Positions 9,053 through 18,390 of a stretch of DNA of 64,000 bases are shown one piece after another (position 1 is the stretch's first letter; the number at the start of each line of letters is the position of its first letter). The stretch lies in the NCBI GenBank assembly GCA_004173235.1, contig SEAC01000002.1:248001-312000 (forward strand), given 5' to 3'. The notes beneath the pieces were generated by a model. It had not been told where the DNA came from and made no database searches. It saw nothing but the letters and a program-made list of their open reading frames with translations. Source of the stretch: Chitinophagaceae bacterium (GTDB lineage: Bacteria > Bacteroidota > Bacteroidia > Chitinophagales > Chitinophagaceae). A program made the position numbers and the translations under genes.

Positions 9053-9616
9053 ATGCCTAATCCCCGTTTAGCCGCCCGCTATGCAAAATCGCTGCTCGAC
9101 CTGGCCGTTGAGCGCGGACAACTGGAAGCGGTGTATGCCGAGATGCAACTGCTGCAGCGTGTAGTGCGCTCCAGCCGCGACCTCGCAACCATGCTGCGGA
9201 GCCCGGTGGTATCGGCCGATAAGAAGCAGTCCGTAATGAACGCAATCCTTACCAACCAGGTGGGCGAGCTTACCAACGCGTTCATCAGCCTGTTGATCCA
9301 GAAAGGCCGCGAAGGCGACCTGCCCGAGATCACGACGGCTTTCATCAGTCAGTATAAGAAGCACAAAGGCATCCACGTAGTGAAGCTGACCACGGCATCG
9401 CCGCTCAGCGAGGAGCTGCAGAAAAAGATCGTTGCGCAGGTAAAACAAAGCGGCAACCTCGACCAGATCGAGCTCGAAACCACCGTGAACCCCGACATCA
9501 TCGGCGGCTTCGTGTTGCAAACGGGCGACAAGCTGATCGATGCATCGATCGCACACGAGCTGAAGGCCATCGGCCGCCAGTTCGACAAGAACGACTTCAT
9601 TTATAAGATCATATAA
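9053..9616 (+). CDS. atpH: F1Fo ATP synthase subunit delta
   Basis: 187 aa, the normal length for delta/OSCP. It begins MPNPRLAARYAKSLLDLA, the typical N-terminus of the family, and ends with the conserved domain containing NPDIIGGFVLQTGDKLIDAS. It binds the top of F1 and links it to subunit b. It is preceded by a REP-like repeat and followed 65 bp later by atpA. Confidence 0.96.
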   Translation: MPNPRLAARYAKSLLDLAVERGQLEAVYAEMQLLQRVVRSSRDLATMLRSPVVSADKKQSVMNAILTNQVGELTNAFISLLIQKGREGDLPEITTAFISQYKKHKGIHVVKLTTASPLSEELQKKIVAQVKQSGNLDQIELETTVNPDIIGGFVLQTGDKLIDASIAHELKAIGRQFDKNDFIYKII

Positions 9617-9681
9617 ACCACGGTTTGACGTTTGTTGTTTGTGGTTAGATAGCAATTAGTAAAACAAATAAATCAGCAAAA

Positions 9682-11259
9682 ATGCCTGAAATAAAGCCCG
9701 ACGAGATTAGCGCCATCCTTCGCCAGCAGCTGAGTGGTACACAAACCACCGCCGAACTGGAAGAAGTGGGATCCGTATTACAGATCGGTGATGGTATTGC
9801 CCGCGTTTACGGCCTCGGCAACGTCCGCGCCGGTGAACTCGTGGAATTTGAAAACGGTGTGCAAGGTATCGCACTCAACCTCGAAGAGGACAACGTGGGT
9901 GTGGTATTGATGGGTGAAACCGGCAAACTGCAGGAAGGTGCCAAAGTGCGCCGCACCGGCCAGATCGCCTCCATCAAGGTGGGCGACGGCATGGTAGGCC
10001 GAGTGGTAAACACCCTCGGCGAGCCTATCGACGGCAGAGGCCCCATCAGCGGCGAGCGCTACGAAATGCCCCTGGAGCGCAAGGCTCCCGGTGTAATCTT
10101 CCGCCAGCCCGTAACCGAGCCGCTGCAAACGGGTATCAAGGCCATCGACGCCATGATCCCCATCGGCCGCGGCCAGCGCGAGCTCGTGATCGGCGACCGT
10201 CAGACCGGCAAGACCGCGATCTGCATCGACACCATCATCAACCAGAAAGAATTCTTCGCTGCCGGCAAGCCGGTATACTGCATCTACGTGGCCATCGGCC
10301 AGAAGGCTTCCACCATTGCCGGCGTTATGAAGACGCTGCAGGAAGCCGGTGCCATGGAATACACGGTCATTGTGGCCGCTTCTGCCTCGGAGCCCGCTCC
10401 GCTGCAGTTCTATGCTCCCTTCGCCGGTGCCGCCATCGGTGAGTTCTTCCGCGACACAGGACGCCCCGCCCTCATCATCTACGATGACCTGTCGAAGCAG
10501 GCCGTAGCCTACCGCGAGGTATCGCTGCTGCTGCGTCGCCCGCCGGGCCGCGAAGCCTACCCCGGAGACGTATTCTACCTGCACAGCCGTCTCCTCGAGC
10601 GCGCTGCCAAGGTGATCAACAACGACGCCATCGCGAAGCAGATGAACGACCTGCCCGAGAGCATCAAGCACCTTGCAAAAGGCGGCGGCTCGCTCACGGC
10701 GCTCCCAATCATCGAAACGCAGGCGGGCGACGTATCGGCCTACATCCCCACGAACGTGATCTCGATCACCGACGGACAGATCTTCCTGGAGTCGAACCTG
10801 TTCAACGCCGGTATCCGCCCTGCGATCAACGTAGGTATCTCGGTAAGCCGCGTAGGTGGTTCAGCCCAGATCAAGTCGATGAAGAAAGTGGCAGGTACGC
10901 TGAAGCTTGACCAGGCCCTGTACCGCGAAATGGAAGCCTTTTCCAAGTTCGGTGGTGACCTCGACGCCGCTACCAAGCTCGTGATCGACAAGGGTGCCCG
11001 TAACGTGGAGATCCTGAAGCAGCCGCAATACTCGCCGATGCCGGTAGAGAAGCAGGTTGCCATCATCTACCTCGGTACGCAAGGTCTCATTCGCAACGTG
11101 CCCGTGCGCCGCGTGAAAGAATTTGAAGAGCAGCTGCTGATGGAACTCGAGAACAAGCACCCCGAAGTGCTGGCCGAGTTCAAGAAAGGCGGTCTCTCCG
11201 ACGAGGCCATCAAGAAACTGACGGATCTGAGCAACAGCCTCATCCCGCAGTTCAAGTAG
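9682..11259 (+). CDS. atpA: F1Fo ATP synthase subunit alpha
   Basis: 525 aa, full length. Walker A GDRQTGKT lies near residues 171-178, and the conserved alpha motifs [27 protein letters not shown] and [10 protein letters not shown] are present. Alpha forms the F1 hexamer with beta and carries non-catalytic nucleotide sites. It is the last gene of the cluster: a strong terminator follows within 20 bp, and atpG (gamma), which usually follows atpA in related genomes, is not here. Beta and epsilon genes are also absent, as is usual for Bacteroidota. Confidence 0.98.
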   Translation: MPEIKPDEISAILRQQLSGTQTTAELEEVGSVLQIGDGIARVYGLGNVRAGELVEFENGVQGIALNLEEDNVGVVLMGETGKLQEGAKVRRTGQIASIKVGDGMVGRVVNTLGEPIDGRGPISGERYEMPLERKAPGVIFRQPVTEPLQTGIKAIDAMIPIGRGQRELVIGDRQTGKTAICIDTIINQKEFFAAGKPVYCIYVAIGQKASTIAGVMKTLQEAGAMEYTVIVAASASEPAPLQFYAPFAGAAIGEFFRDTGRPALIIYDDLSKQAVAYREVSLLLRRPPGREAYPGDVFYLHSRLLERAAKVINNDAIAKQMNDLPESIKHLAKGGGSLTALPIIETQAGDVSAYIPTNVISITDGQIFLESNLFNAGIRPAINVGISVSRVGGSAQIKSMKKVAGTLKLDQALYREMEAFSKFGGDLDAATKLVIDKGARNVEILKQPQYSPMPVEKQVAIIYLGTQGLIRNVPVRRVKEFEEQLLMELENKHPEVLAEFKKGGLSDEAIKKLTDLSNSLIPQFK

Positions 11260-11278
11260 GACTTACTTCTCTCTTCCA

Positions 11279-11305
11279 AACCCTCGCCTTCGCGAGGGTT
11301 TTTTT
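11279..11305 (+). terminator. Intrinsic terminator of the ATP synthase cluster
   Basis: AACCCTCGC, loop CTTC, GCGAGGGTT, followed by a run of Ts. It is a strong rho-independent terminator 20 bp after the atpA stop. Confidence 0.93.
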
Positions 11306-11383
11306 ATGGCTGGGGGGTGCTCAACCTGCAGTCGGATTGCGTTTGACGCAGCAGCTTCCTGAGTCGGCGACTCGCTCCGATAC

Positions 11384-11425
11384 GTAGAATTACGGTTGTA
11401 GAAACACGGTGTTGTAGAACTACGG
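11384..11425. repeat. Three close copies of the GTAGAANTACGG motif
   Basis: GTAGAATTACGG (11384-11395), GTAGAAACACGG (11398-11409) and GTAGAACTACGG (11414-11425) lie side by side between the atpA terminator and the SprB-repeat gene. Single copies of the same motif occur at 18352, 36947, 41071, 44938, 55467 and 61576. The rest of this 312-bp gap also holds hairpin GAGTC-GGC-GACTC (about 11361-11373) and a TAAGGTTTG promoter-like word near 11498. Confidence 0.8.
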
Positions 11426-11571
11426 TTTACGAAGTCAAGTCCGTTTCAATCCCAGAATCGGCCGTTTCGTTCCCAAGCGACCGGGATTAAGGGTATTCTA
11501 AGGTTTGCACTATGCAGAAAGCACTAGTTTGCGCAACCCTGTTTACACTTCTCCAACCAACTAACAAACAC

Positions 11572-14500
11572 ATGCTCCACATTTTGCCCAACGTGCACTC
11601 TTCGCTGCGCGCCCTTCTATTTTTTCTGATAATGACCTGCGCAGCCAACCGGGGCGGCGCCACCGACCTGTCGGCAGGAGGACTTTTTTTTACGACCGTA
11701 AATGCCGATGGTGGCGGTAGTTTCAGCATCATGCTGATGAAACCTATTTCCGGACAAACCACTATCCATTTCACAGATAATCGCTACGATCCCGCCAATA
11801 CTTCTTCGTGGGGTGGAATTGAAGGGTTTCTCAGCTGGACGTATACGGGTAATCTCAATGCCGGCACTCAGATCAGTTTCAGCGGAGCGAATGCTGCCGG
11901 AACCAGTGCTTCGGTAGGAGCAGTGACGCGTAGCGGCACTTTTCTCCTTGCTGCAGCCGGTGATAATATTTTTGCCTATAGTAGTCCCAGCGTGCTCGAT
12001 GCCCCCTACGTTGTGACTTTCATTGCGGGGTTCAGTTACCAAACCGGAGGCGCATGGGCCTATAATGCCGCTAGTCCTTCATTCACTACCGGGCTTCCGT
12101 CAACTCTCACCAATGGCGTAAATGCGCTGGTTACGCCATCGCATGTGGACAACTGGCAGTTCGACTGCTCGGCGCCTCCAACCCTGGCTTACCTTACCAC
12201 CGCTTCCCGGTGGAGGTCGGACGACATCACTCCTTATTCGTTGACGATCTCCTGCTCTTTCCCAACTCTGAGTGCGTACATCGGAAGTTACACGAACATT
12301 GCCTGTTATGGTGGTGCCACGGGCGCGGCAACGGTTGTGGCTTCGGGCTCGGCGCCGTATTCCTACGACTGGTCGCCCGGCAATCCTGCCGGTGATGGCA
12401 CCAATTCGATATCAGGTCTCACTGCCGGTTCGTACACCGTTACTGTTACGGATGCTGCAGGAGGTAGTACTTCAACCAGTGTAGTTATCTCTCAGCCGAC
12501 GGCGCCTGTTTCGGGAACAAGGGTGGTAACGAACGTTGCGTGCTTCGGCGGCAACACCGGCGCCATCAACCTTACTCCAACCGGCGGCACGGGCCCCTAC
12601 ACGTTCAACTGGGTGAGCGGTCCAACCACCGAAGACCGCACGGGTCTCCCCGCTGGAACGTACAGCGTGCAGATCACCGACAACAACGGCTGCACCGGCA
12701 CGGTCAGCGGCATCATGGTAACGCAGCCCGCTGCGCCTGTTTCGGGCACAACGGTGGTCACCAACGTCGCCTGCTTCGGCGGCAACACCGGTGCCATCAA
12801 CCTCACGCCTACCGGCGGCACGGGTCCGTATACGTTTAACTGGCTTAGCGGTCCAACCACCGAAGACCGCACCAGCCTCCCGACCGGAACCTACTCGGTG
12901 ATCATCACCGACAACAACGGCTGCACCGGCACGGTCAGCGGCATCACGGTAACGCAGCCCGCTGCGCCTGTTTCGGGCACAACGGTGGTCACCAACGTCG
13001 CCTGCTTCGGCGGCTCCAATGGGTTCATCAACGTTACCCCCTCTGGCGGCACGCCGGGTTATACCTACTTATGGAACTATGGCGCTACCATGCAGTACGC
13101 CAGCGGCATCAGTGCGGGCAACTACTCGGTAAGAATCACAGATGCCAACGGTTGCCAGGCAACTATCAGCAATATCACGGTTGGCCAGCCATCGGCACCC
13201 GTAGGGGGAATGGTGCAAGCCACCCATCCTACCTGCCCGGGAGCTTCCGACGGTACCATCGACCTCACACCCTCAGGCGGAACATCACCCTATATGTATC
13301 AATGGAACAATGGTGCTACCACCCAGGACCGTACGGGGCTCGGCGCCGGTACCTATTCGGTGGTGATATGGGATGCCAACTCGTGCCAGTACACGCTTCC
13401 CGGCATCGTACTCAGCGCACCCGCCGCGCCGTCGGCCAGCATCGCTTATTCGGGCACGCCCTACCTGGCGGGCTCGGGCTCCGCCACAGTCAGCTTAACG
13501 GGCACCGGCGGCGGCAACTTCTCGTCTACTGCGGGGCTGGATATCAACGCTGCCACGGGCGCCATCAACCTGGCGACCTCCACTCCGGGCACCTATACCG
13601 TTACGTACACGATCATACCGGGGCCAGGCTGCGCCATCTATCAGGCCACTGCCACGGTAGTAGTGCTCAACCCGTTCTCGGCCAGCATCAGCTACGCCGG
13701 CTCGCCCTATTGTAGTTCTACGGGTACGGCGCAGGTGTCGTTCTCCGGCACCAATGGCGGCAGCTTCAGCGCTTCGCCCGCCGGCCTTTCGATTGATAGT
13801 GTTACGGGTGCCATATACCTCGCGGCTTCCGCTCCAGGCACCTACACCGTGCGCTACGGTACTTCACCTACCGACTTCACCACCACGCAAGTAGCGATCG
13901 GCCCCACCGCGTTCGCCGATGCCGTGCCCAACACCGTGTTGTGCAATGGCGCTACGTACGGTGCGGTTACGCTCTCGGGTGCCCCCGGCCTAACGTTCAA
14001 CTGGACGGCATCCAACCCCGCCATCGGTATTCCCGCGTCGGGCACAGGCACCATCCCTGCCTTTACCGCCTCCAACAGCGGCACCAACGCAATTCAGTCG
14101 TACGTAGTTGTAGAACCCATAGGTGGCACCGGCTGCACGGCGCGCAAGATGATCTTCCGCATCACGGTGAACCCCACGCCGGTGATCGACAGCATGTCTG
14201 ACCAGGCGCTTTGTGCCGGAAGCACGACTACTCCGGTAGAATTCCTCAGCACGGTGGCCGGCACTACGGTGAGCTGGACCAACAACAATACCGCCATCGG
14301 GCTCAACGCAACGGGCACGGGCAACATCGCTTCCTTTACCGCGCTGAACAATACCGGCGTGGTGCAAACGGCCACCATCACGGCGAGCGCCGTTGCGGGT
14401 GGATGCAGCAGCGCACCTGTTTCGTTCAACATAGCTGTTTCTCCGTCGGCAGGCACGATCAGCTATCCCGGCTCGCCGTATTGCCAGGCAGGGCCTGCAG

Positions 14501-15270
14501 TGCCCACGCGCACGGGATCGCAGGGAGGCGCCTTTACTTCTACCGCCGGCCTCGATATCAATGCGGCTACGGGGCAGGTCAACCTTGCGGCCTCCACGCC
14601 CGGTACTTATACGGTGACCTACACGGTAGGTGGTTCGGGTGGATGCAATACAACGGCAACGGCATCGATCACGATCAACCCGCAGGCAACGGTGAACCCG
14701 CTTCCGAACCTGGTGTACTGCAATGGAATGATGACAGCTGCACTGCCGTTTATGGGCACGGGCAACTCCTATACCTGGACCAACGACAACCCTTCGATCG
14801 GCCTTGCTGCTTCCGGCTCCGGCAGTTCGCTTCCTGCCTTCACTACGGTGAATGCAGGACCGGGCACGCAGTACGCTTACATCAAGGTGTCGCCGCAAGG
14901 CAATGGCTCAACGCTTTGTTCTTCAAAGGGCATGGCCTTCCGCATCGCAGTAAATTACTGCGGCCCCGTAACGCAAAGCGGCGGCACGGGCGGCGATCCC
15001 AATACACAGCGCACGGCGATGGTGCAGCAGTTTGAGGTGGGTCCCAACCCCGCACGCGGCACCGTAGTATTACAATACACGGGAGCTGAGCAAGGGCCCT
15101 TCACGGTGCAGCTGGTGTCGCAGTACGGCGCTGCTATCGGCAAGGCATCCATCATGAGCGGAACAACGCATCGTATAGACCTGTCGGGCGTAACGCCGGG
15201 CAGTTATATGATCCAGGTGACGCATGTCAAGACCGGCATCACGTTCAACAAGCAGCTGATCAAGATGTAG
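11572..15270 (+). CDS. SprB-repeat surface protein with T9SS sorting domain
   Basis: 1232 aa from the ATG at 11572, which opens a clean signal peptide (MLHILPNVHSS, then a hydrophobic stretch LLFFLIM). An in-frame ATG at 11512 would add 20 residues before the signal. The first 230 residues form a domain with HFTDNRYDP, similar to those in some secreted Bacteroidota proteins. SprB repeats of about 77 residues follow, each with NVACFGG, TGPYTFNW and YSVxITDNNGC. Further beta modules of the ISYxGSPY type come next. The C-terminus is a type A T9SS sorting domain (FEVGPNPARGT ... LIKM). It is exported and attached to the cell surface; related proteins act in gliding or adhesion, but that role is inference here. 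Confidence 0.9.
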   Translation: MLHILPNVHSSLRALLFFLIMTCAANRGGATDLSAGGLFFTTVNADGGGSFSIMLMKPISGQTTIHFTDNRYDPANTSSWGGIEGFLSWTYTGNLNAGTQISFSGANAAGTSASVGAVTRSGTFLLAAAGDNIFAYSSPSVLDAPYVVTFIAGFSYQTGGAWAYNAASPSFTTGLPSTLTNGVNALVTPSHVDNWQFDCSAPPTLAYLTTASRWRSDDITPYSLTISCSFPTLSAYIGSYTNIACYGGATGAATVVASGSAPYSYDWSPGNPAGDGTNSISGLTAGSYTVTVTDAAGGSTSTSVVISQPTAPVSGTRVVTNVACFGGNTGAINLTPTGGTGPYTFNWVSGPTTEDRTGLPAGTYSVQITDNNGCTGTVSGIMVTQPAAPVSGTTVVTNVACFGGNTGAINLTPTGGTGPYTFNWLSGPTTEDRTSLPTGTYSVIITDNNGCTGTVSGITVTQPAAPVSGTTVVTNVACFGGSNGFINVTPSGGTPGYTYLWNYGATMQYASGISAGNYSVRITDANGCQATISNITVGQPSAPVGGMVQATHPTCPGASDGTIDLTPSGGTSPYMYQWNNGATTQDRTGLGAGTYSVVIWDANSCQYTLPGIVLSAPAAPSASIAYSGTPYLAGSGSATVSLTGTGGGNFSSTAGLDINAATGAINLATSTPGTYTVTYTIIPGPGCAIYQATATVVVLNPFSASISYAGSPYCSSTGTAQVSFSGTNGGSFSASPAGLSIDSVTGAIYLAASAPGTYTVRYGTSPTDFTTTQVAIGPTAFADAVPNTVLCNGATYGAVTLSGAPGLTFNWTASNPAIGIPASGTGTIPAFTASNSGTNAIQSYVVVEPIGGTGCTARKMIFRITVNPTPVIDSMSDQALCAGSTTTPVEFLSTVAGTTVSWTNNNTAIGLNATGTGNIASFTALNNTGVVQTATITASAVAGGCSSAPVSFNIAVSPSAGTISYPGSPYCQAGPAVPTRTGSQGGAFTSTAGLDINAATGQVNLAASTPGTYTVTYTVGGSGGCNTTATASITINPQATVNPLPNLVYCNGMMTAALPFMGTGNSYTWTNDNPSIGLAASGSGSSLPAFTTVNAGPGTQYAYIKVSPQGNGSTLCSSKGMAFRIAVNYCGPVTQSGGTGGDPNTQRTAMVQQFEVGPNPARGTVVLQYTGAEQGPFTVQLVSQYGAAIGKASIMSGTTHRIDLSGVTPGSYMIQVTHVKTGITFNKQLIKM
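12508..13200 (+). repeat. In-gene DNA repeat, period 231 bp (three SprB repeats)
   Basis: Repeats start at 12508, 12739 and 12970 (GTTTCGGG...ACCAACGTCGCCTGC), exactly 231 bp apart, which is 77 codons. The first two are nearly identical along their whole length. The third is identical at its start and then diverges. Synonymous positions match too, so duplication or gene conversion was recent. Confidence 0.85.
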
Positions 15271-15303
15271 AGAAAGAGAAAAAGAGAACCATAGAACGAG
15301 ATA

Positions 15304-15340
15304 GCGCAGCCCTGGTTGAGAGACCGGGGCTCGCTCTTTC
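15304..15340 (+). terminator. Probable terminator after the SprB-repeat gene
   Basis: AGCCC-T-GGT pairs with ACC-G-GGGCT around a 6-base loop, followed by CGCTCTTTCC. The stem is imperfect and the T-run short, so confidence is moderate. Confidence 0.5.
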
Positions 15341-15400
15341 CCCAAAAAACTGATGGTACATGTTGGTACGACATTCGCTATTGTATCCGAAACAGAAGTC

Positions 15401-15595
15401 ATGAAAACAGCCGTAACAATCTTGCTCACCGGCGCCGCTGTTGCCGGTCTGATTTATTATTTCCGCGACCAGGAGCCCGTGCGCAAAGCGCTGGACCGCG
15501 CCAACGACGTATTGGCCAATGCATCGGACATTGTCCGCGAGCAATACGAAAAGCTTTCGAAGCAGGGCAAAGAAGCTGGCGCCGAAATGGTGTAA
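15401..15595 (+). CDS. Small membrane-anchored protein, YtxH-like
   Basis: 64 aa from ATG 15401 (an ATG at 15353 would add 16 residues of poor composition). One N-terminal membrane helix (about residues 3-20, AVTILLTGAAVAGLIYYF) is followed by a charged amphipathic helix. This resembles YtxH-type small proteins of unknown role. It is a single gene, closed by a strong terminator that also serves the convergent regulator. Confidence 0.7.
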   Translation: MKTAVTILLTGAAVAGLIYYFRDQEPVRKALDRANDVLANASDIVREQYEKLSKQGKEAGAEMV

Positions 15596-15617
15596 GCAAT
15601 CTTCCTGCATTCAATGG

Positions 15618-15643
15618 AACCCGGCCCTGTGCCGGGTTTCTTT
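15618..15643. terminator. Terminator between the small protein and the Rrf2 regulator genes
   Basis: AACCCGGC, loop CCTGT, GCCGGGTT, then TCTTT. It lies between converging genes and overlaps the end of the regulator gene. Confidence 0.85.
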
Positions 15644-16097
15644 ATGCCGTGTTGTCCTTTGCTTCAACAGTAAGGCTGCGCAGAAGATCGAACTTGTCGC
15701 CGTTGAGGAACGAGCCAATGGAATTTTCACTGAGCACCGAATGGATGTGCGACTGCACGCGGCTGAAGTGCGCATGCAGTGGGCATGGATGGTTGCCATC
15801 GCAGGTGCGTAACCGCAGCACACAGGTTTGAAAAAGGGCGAGGCCGTCGGTCGCAACAAGCAGGTCGAGCAGCGGTCTTTCGAGCACGTTCGCCGCCAAT
15901 GCAAAGCCGCCGCGCTGACCCTTGGTTGATTGCAGAAAGCCTTGCTGGCTCAGCGTTTTAAGGATCTTGGCCAGAAAGTGACGCGGCACGCCCAGTTGCC
16001 GCGCGATGTCGTCCGCCTGCACGGTGCGCTGATTTTCATTTATGGCGATGTACAAAATTCCCCGCAGGGCATACCCGAAGGTTTTAGAGAACAACAT
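15642..16097 (-). CDS. Rrf2-family regulator, NsrR-like (putative NO or Fe-S sensor)
   Basis: 151 aa. The start at 16097 gives MLFSKTFGYALRGILYIA, the usual Rrf2 N-terminus; an upstream ATG (16169) adds unrelated residues. It has a winged-helix DNA-binding part with LGVPRHFLAKILKTLSQQG and the wing KGQRGGF. A three-cysteine cluster TCVLRLRTCDGNHPC follows (C-X6-C-X5-C, about residues 96-110), the place where Rrf2 proteins such as NsrR and IscR hold an Fe-S cluster. It is transcribed away from nosZ, with 219 bp between them, so it may control the nos genes in response to nitric oxide. The sensing role is inferred. The second Rrf2 gene at 36142 has the same Cys spacing. Confidence 0.88.
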   Translation of the reverse strand: MLFSKTFGYALRGILYIAINENQRTVQADDIARQLGVPRHFLAKILKTLSQQGFLQSTKGQRGGFALAANVLERPLLDLLVATDGLALFQTCVLRLRTCDGNHPCPLHAHFSRVQSHIHSVLSENSIGSFLNGDKFDLLRSLTVEAKDNTA

Positions 16098-16177
16098 AAG
16101 TGGAACGGAAACAACAAAGGTATCCGTGCGACAATCGCAAATAAGATCCCGCTGTCTGATTTGAATCATCTTCTGCC

Positions 16178-16191
16178 TTGATGCACGTCAA
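16178..16191. promoter_or_regulatory. CRP/FNR-type box upstream of nosZ (TTGATGCACGTCAA)
   Basis: TTGA-N6-TCAA dyad, close to the FNR consensus TTGAT-N4-ATCAA. Its centre lies about 42-44 bp upstream of the start predicted from the -7 element at 16214, the position of a class II activator. An FNR/DNR-like activator of N2O respiration is therefore likely. No such regulator gene is in the window. Confidence 0.55.
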
Positions 16192-16213
16192 CCACAACCG
16201 TAAATGCGGCTGG

Positions 16214-16221
16214 TAGTTTTG
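16214..16221 (+). promoter_or_regulatory. -7 promoter element (TAGTTTTG) of the first nos cluster
   Basis: A perfect TAnnTTTG match about 95 bp before the nosZ ATG. No -33 TTTG stands at the right distance, which would fit a promoter that depends on an activator bound at 16178-16191. Confidence 0.55.
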
Positions 16222-16316
16222 GCGCCAAATAAGACCTGCGGGTCTCAAAACAAGCCACGCAAACGGTACAAAAGCCGCGTTGCGCAATCAAATCCTTTCA
16301 TTCAAATCAAAGCCTT

Positions 16317-18335
16317 ATGTCTTCCACAAAGATCCTCACCTCTCTCGGACTTGTTACGGCGGCCGCACTTACGCTGGCGAGCTGCAAGCCGAAGGGCACC
16401 GCTTCCGCAGTCACCGGCGATGCGGCCAGCAAGGTGTATGTGGCTCCCGGCAAGTACGATGAGTTCTACAACATCGTATCGGGTGGCTTCAACGGGCAAA
16501 TGTCCGTGTACGGCATTCCTTCCGGCCGAATGTTCAAAATCATTCCCGTTTTCTCGCAGTTCCCCGAGAACGGCTGGGGCTACAGCGAAGAGACGAAGCC
16601 GATGCTCAACACGTCGCACGGGTTCGTTCCCTGGGACGACCTGCACCACATTGCGCTGTCTACAACCGGCGGCACGCACGATGGCCGCTGGGCCTTCGGC
16701 AACGCCAACAACACGCCGCGCATTGCACGCGTAAGCCTTTCCACGTTCCGCACCGAAGAGATCCTCGAGATCCCCAACAGCGCGGGCAACCACTCTTCGC
16801 CGTTCATCACTGAGAACACCGAGTACGTGATCGCGGGCACACGCTTCTCCATCCCGATGGACAACCAGAATGGGGATGTTCCCATCAATACGTACAAGCA
16901 GAATTTCAAAGGATCGATCTCGTTCATCAAGGTGGACACATCGGGCCATATGAACATCGCTTTCCAGCTGCGTCTCCCCGGTGTCAACTTCGACCTCGCA
17001 CGCGCCGGCAAGGGCAAGTCGAGCGGCTGGTTCTTCTTCTCCTGCTACAACTCCGAGCAGGCCAACACGCTTCTTGAAGTAAACGCGTCGGCAAAAGACA
17101 AGGACTTCATCATGGCTGTGAACTGGAAGAAGGCCGAGCAGTACGCAGCGCAGGGCAAGGGTTTCAAGGAATCCGTTCGCTACGCGCACAATACGTACAG
17201 CGACAAAACACACAGTGCCACATCGAACATCGAAACGTCGGTTATCGTGCTTGATCCTGCCAGCTGCCCCGATATGGTGTACTTCATTCCTTGTCCGAAG
17301 TCGCCGCACGGTTGCGATGTAAGCCCCGACGGTGAAAGCATCGTTGGATCGGGTAAACTCGCCGCTGTCATTCCCGTGTTCTCCTTCGATAAGATACAAC
17401 AGGCGATCAGCGCAAAGAATTATGATGGCAACTACGAAGGCATCCCGGTGATCAAGTACGAAGCCGCACTGCGCGGTGAGGTGCAGAAGCCCGGGCTCGG
17501 ACCCCTGCACACGGAGTTCGATGCCAACGGCAATGCCTACACTTCATTCTTCGTTTCTTCCGAGATCGTGAAGTGGAGCGTGAAGGACCTCAAGGTGCTC
17601 GACCGTGTTCCTACTTATTACTCCATAGGTCACCTGTGCGTGCCGGGCGGTCCTACCGCCAAGCCCTGGGGCAAATACGTGATCGCCTACAACAAGATCA
17701 CTAAAGACCGCTACCTGCCCACCGGACCCGAGCTGACGCAAAGCGCCCAATTGTATTCGATTGATGGTGATAAGATGAAACTGCTGCTCGACTTTCCAAC
17801 GGTTGGCGAGCCGCACTATGCAGAAGCCATTCCTGCAGAAATGTTGATGAAGAAAAGCCAGAAGATCTTCCGCATCGAAGACAACGGCAGCGCCTATGCA
17901 GCGAAGGGCGACGTAAATGCGAAGGTTACCCGCGAAGGCAACAAGGTGCACGTTTATATGACAGCCATCCGCTCGCACTTCACACCCGACAACATCGAAG
18001 GCGTGCGTATGGGCGACGAAGTATACTTCCACGTAACGAACCTCGAGCAGGATTGGGACGTTCCACACGGGTTTGCCGTGAAGGGCGCCAACAATGCGGA
18101 GATACTCGTGATGCCCGGTGAAACGCAAACGCTGAAGTGGATCCCCGAGCGCGTAGGCATCTTCCCGATCTATTGCACCGACTTCTGCTCGGCACTGCAC
18201 CAGGAAATGCAAGGATATGTGCGCGTATCGCCCGCCGGATCGAGTGTTCCGCTGACGTTCAGCACGGGTAAAACAGAGCCGGCACCGGCCGCTGCGCCCG
18301 CAGGTGCAACTCCCGCCCGTCCTACTAAAAACTAA
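16317..18335 (+). CDS. nosZ: Nitrous oxide reductase, clade II (copy 1)
   Basis: 672 aa. It reduces N2O to N2 in the periplasm. The N-terminus is a Sec lipoprotein signal (lipobox LASC), not a twin-arginine signal, which marks clade II NosZ. The beta-propeller carries CuZ ligands in DDLHHIAL (His 110 and 111) and later histidines (SPHGCD, EPHYAE). The C-terminal cupredoxin domain has the CuA site CTDFCSALHQEM (Cys 620, Cys 624, His 628, Met 631). All key residues seen are intact. It starts a long same-strand run with the NosL, D, F and Y genes. A second full nosZ lies on the other strand at 30697-32715; most positions are identical by eye. Confidence 0.97.
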   Translation: MSSTKILTSLGLVTAAALTLASCKPKGTASAVTGDAASKVYVAPGKYDEFYNIVSGGFNGQMSVYGIPSGRMFKIIPVFSQFPENGWGYSEETKPMLNTSHGFVPWDDLHHIALSTTGGTHDGRWAFGNANNTPRIARVSLSTFRTEEILEIPNSAGNHSSPFITENTEYVIAGTRFSIPMDNQNGDVPINTYKQNFKGSISFIKVDTSGHMNIAFQLRLPGVNFDLARAGKGKSSGWFFFSCYNSEQANTLLEVNASAKDKDFIMAVNWKKAEQYAAQGKGFKESVRYAHNTYSDKTHSATSNIETSVIVLDPASCPDMVYFIPCPKSPHGCDVSPDGESIVGSGKLAAVIPVFSFDKIQQAISAKNYDGNYEGIPVIKYEAALRGEVQKPGLGPLHTEFDANGNAYTSFFVSSEIVKWSVKDLKVLDRVPTYYSIGHLCVPGGPTAKPWGKYVIAYNKITKDRYLPTGPELTQSAQLYSIDGDKMKLLLDFPTVGEPHYAEAIPAEMLMKKSQKIFRIEDNGSAYAAKGDVNAKVTREGNKVHVYMTAIRSHFTPDNIEGVRMGDEVYFHVTNLEQDWDVPHGFAVKGANNAEILVMPGETQTLKWIPERVGIFPIYCTDFCSALHQEMQGYVRVSPAGSSVPLTFSTGKTEPAPAAAPAGATPARPTKN

Positions 18336-18343
18336 TAACCAGC

Positions 18344-18378
18344 GAGCCGTTCCGTAGAAATACGGGGCGGCTCTCTCT
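18344..18378 (+). terminator. Hairpin after nosZ copy 1 containing the CCGTAGAAATACGG palindrome
   Basis: GAGCCG (18344-18349) pairs with CGGCTC (18368-18373). Inside it CCGTA and TACGG pair around a GAAA loop. TCTCTCT follows. It could attenuate transcription into the downstream nos genes or protect the nosZ mRNA end. Its tip (18352-18365) is one copy of a dispersed motif. Confidence 0.6.
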
Positions 18379-18390
18379 AAAACTACTGAT

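Noticed and set aside
13990-14898. Minus-strand frame of about 300 codons opposite the SprB-repeat gene
   Set aside because: Opposite a strongly supported repeat protein; the reading is Arg/Gly-rich and has no recognisable features.
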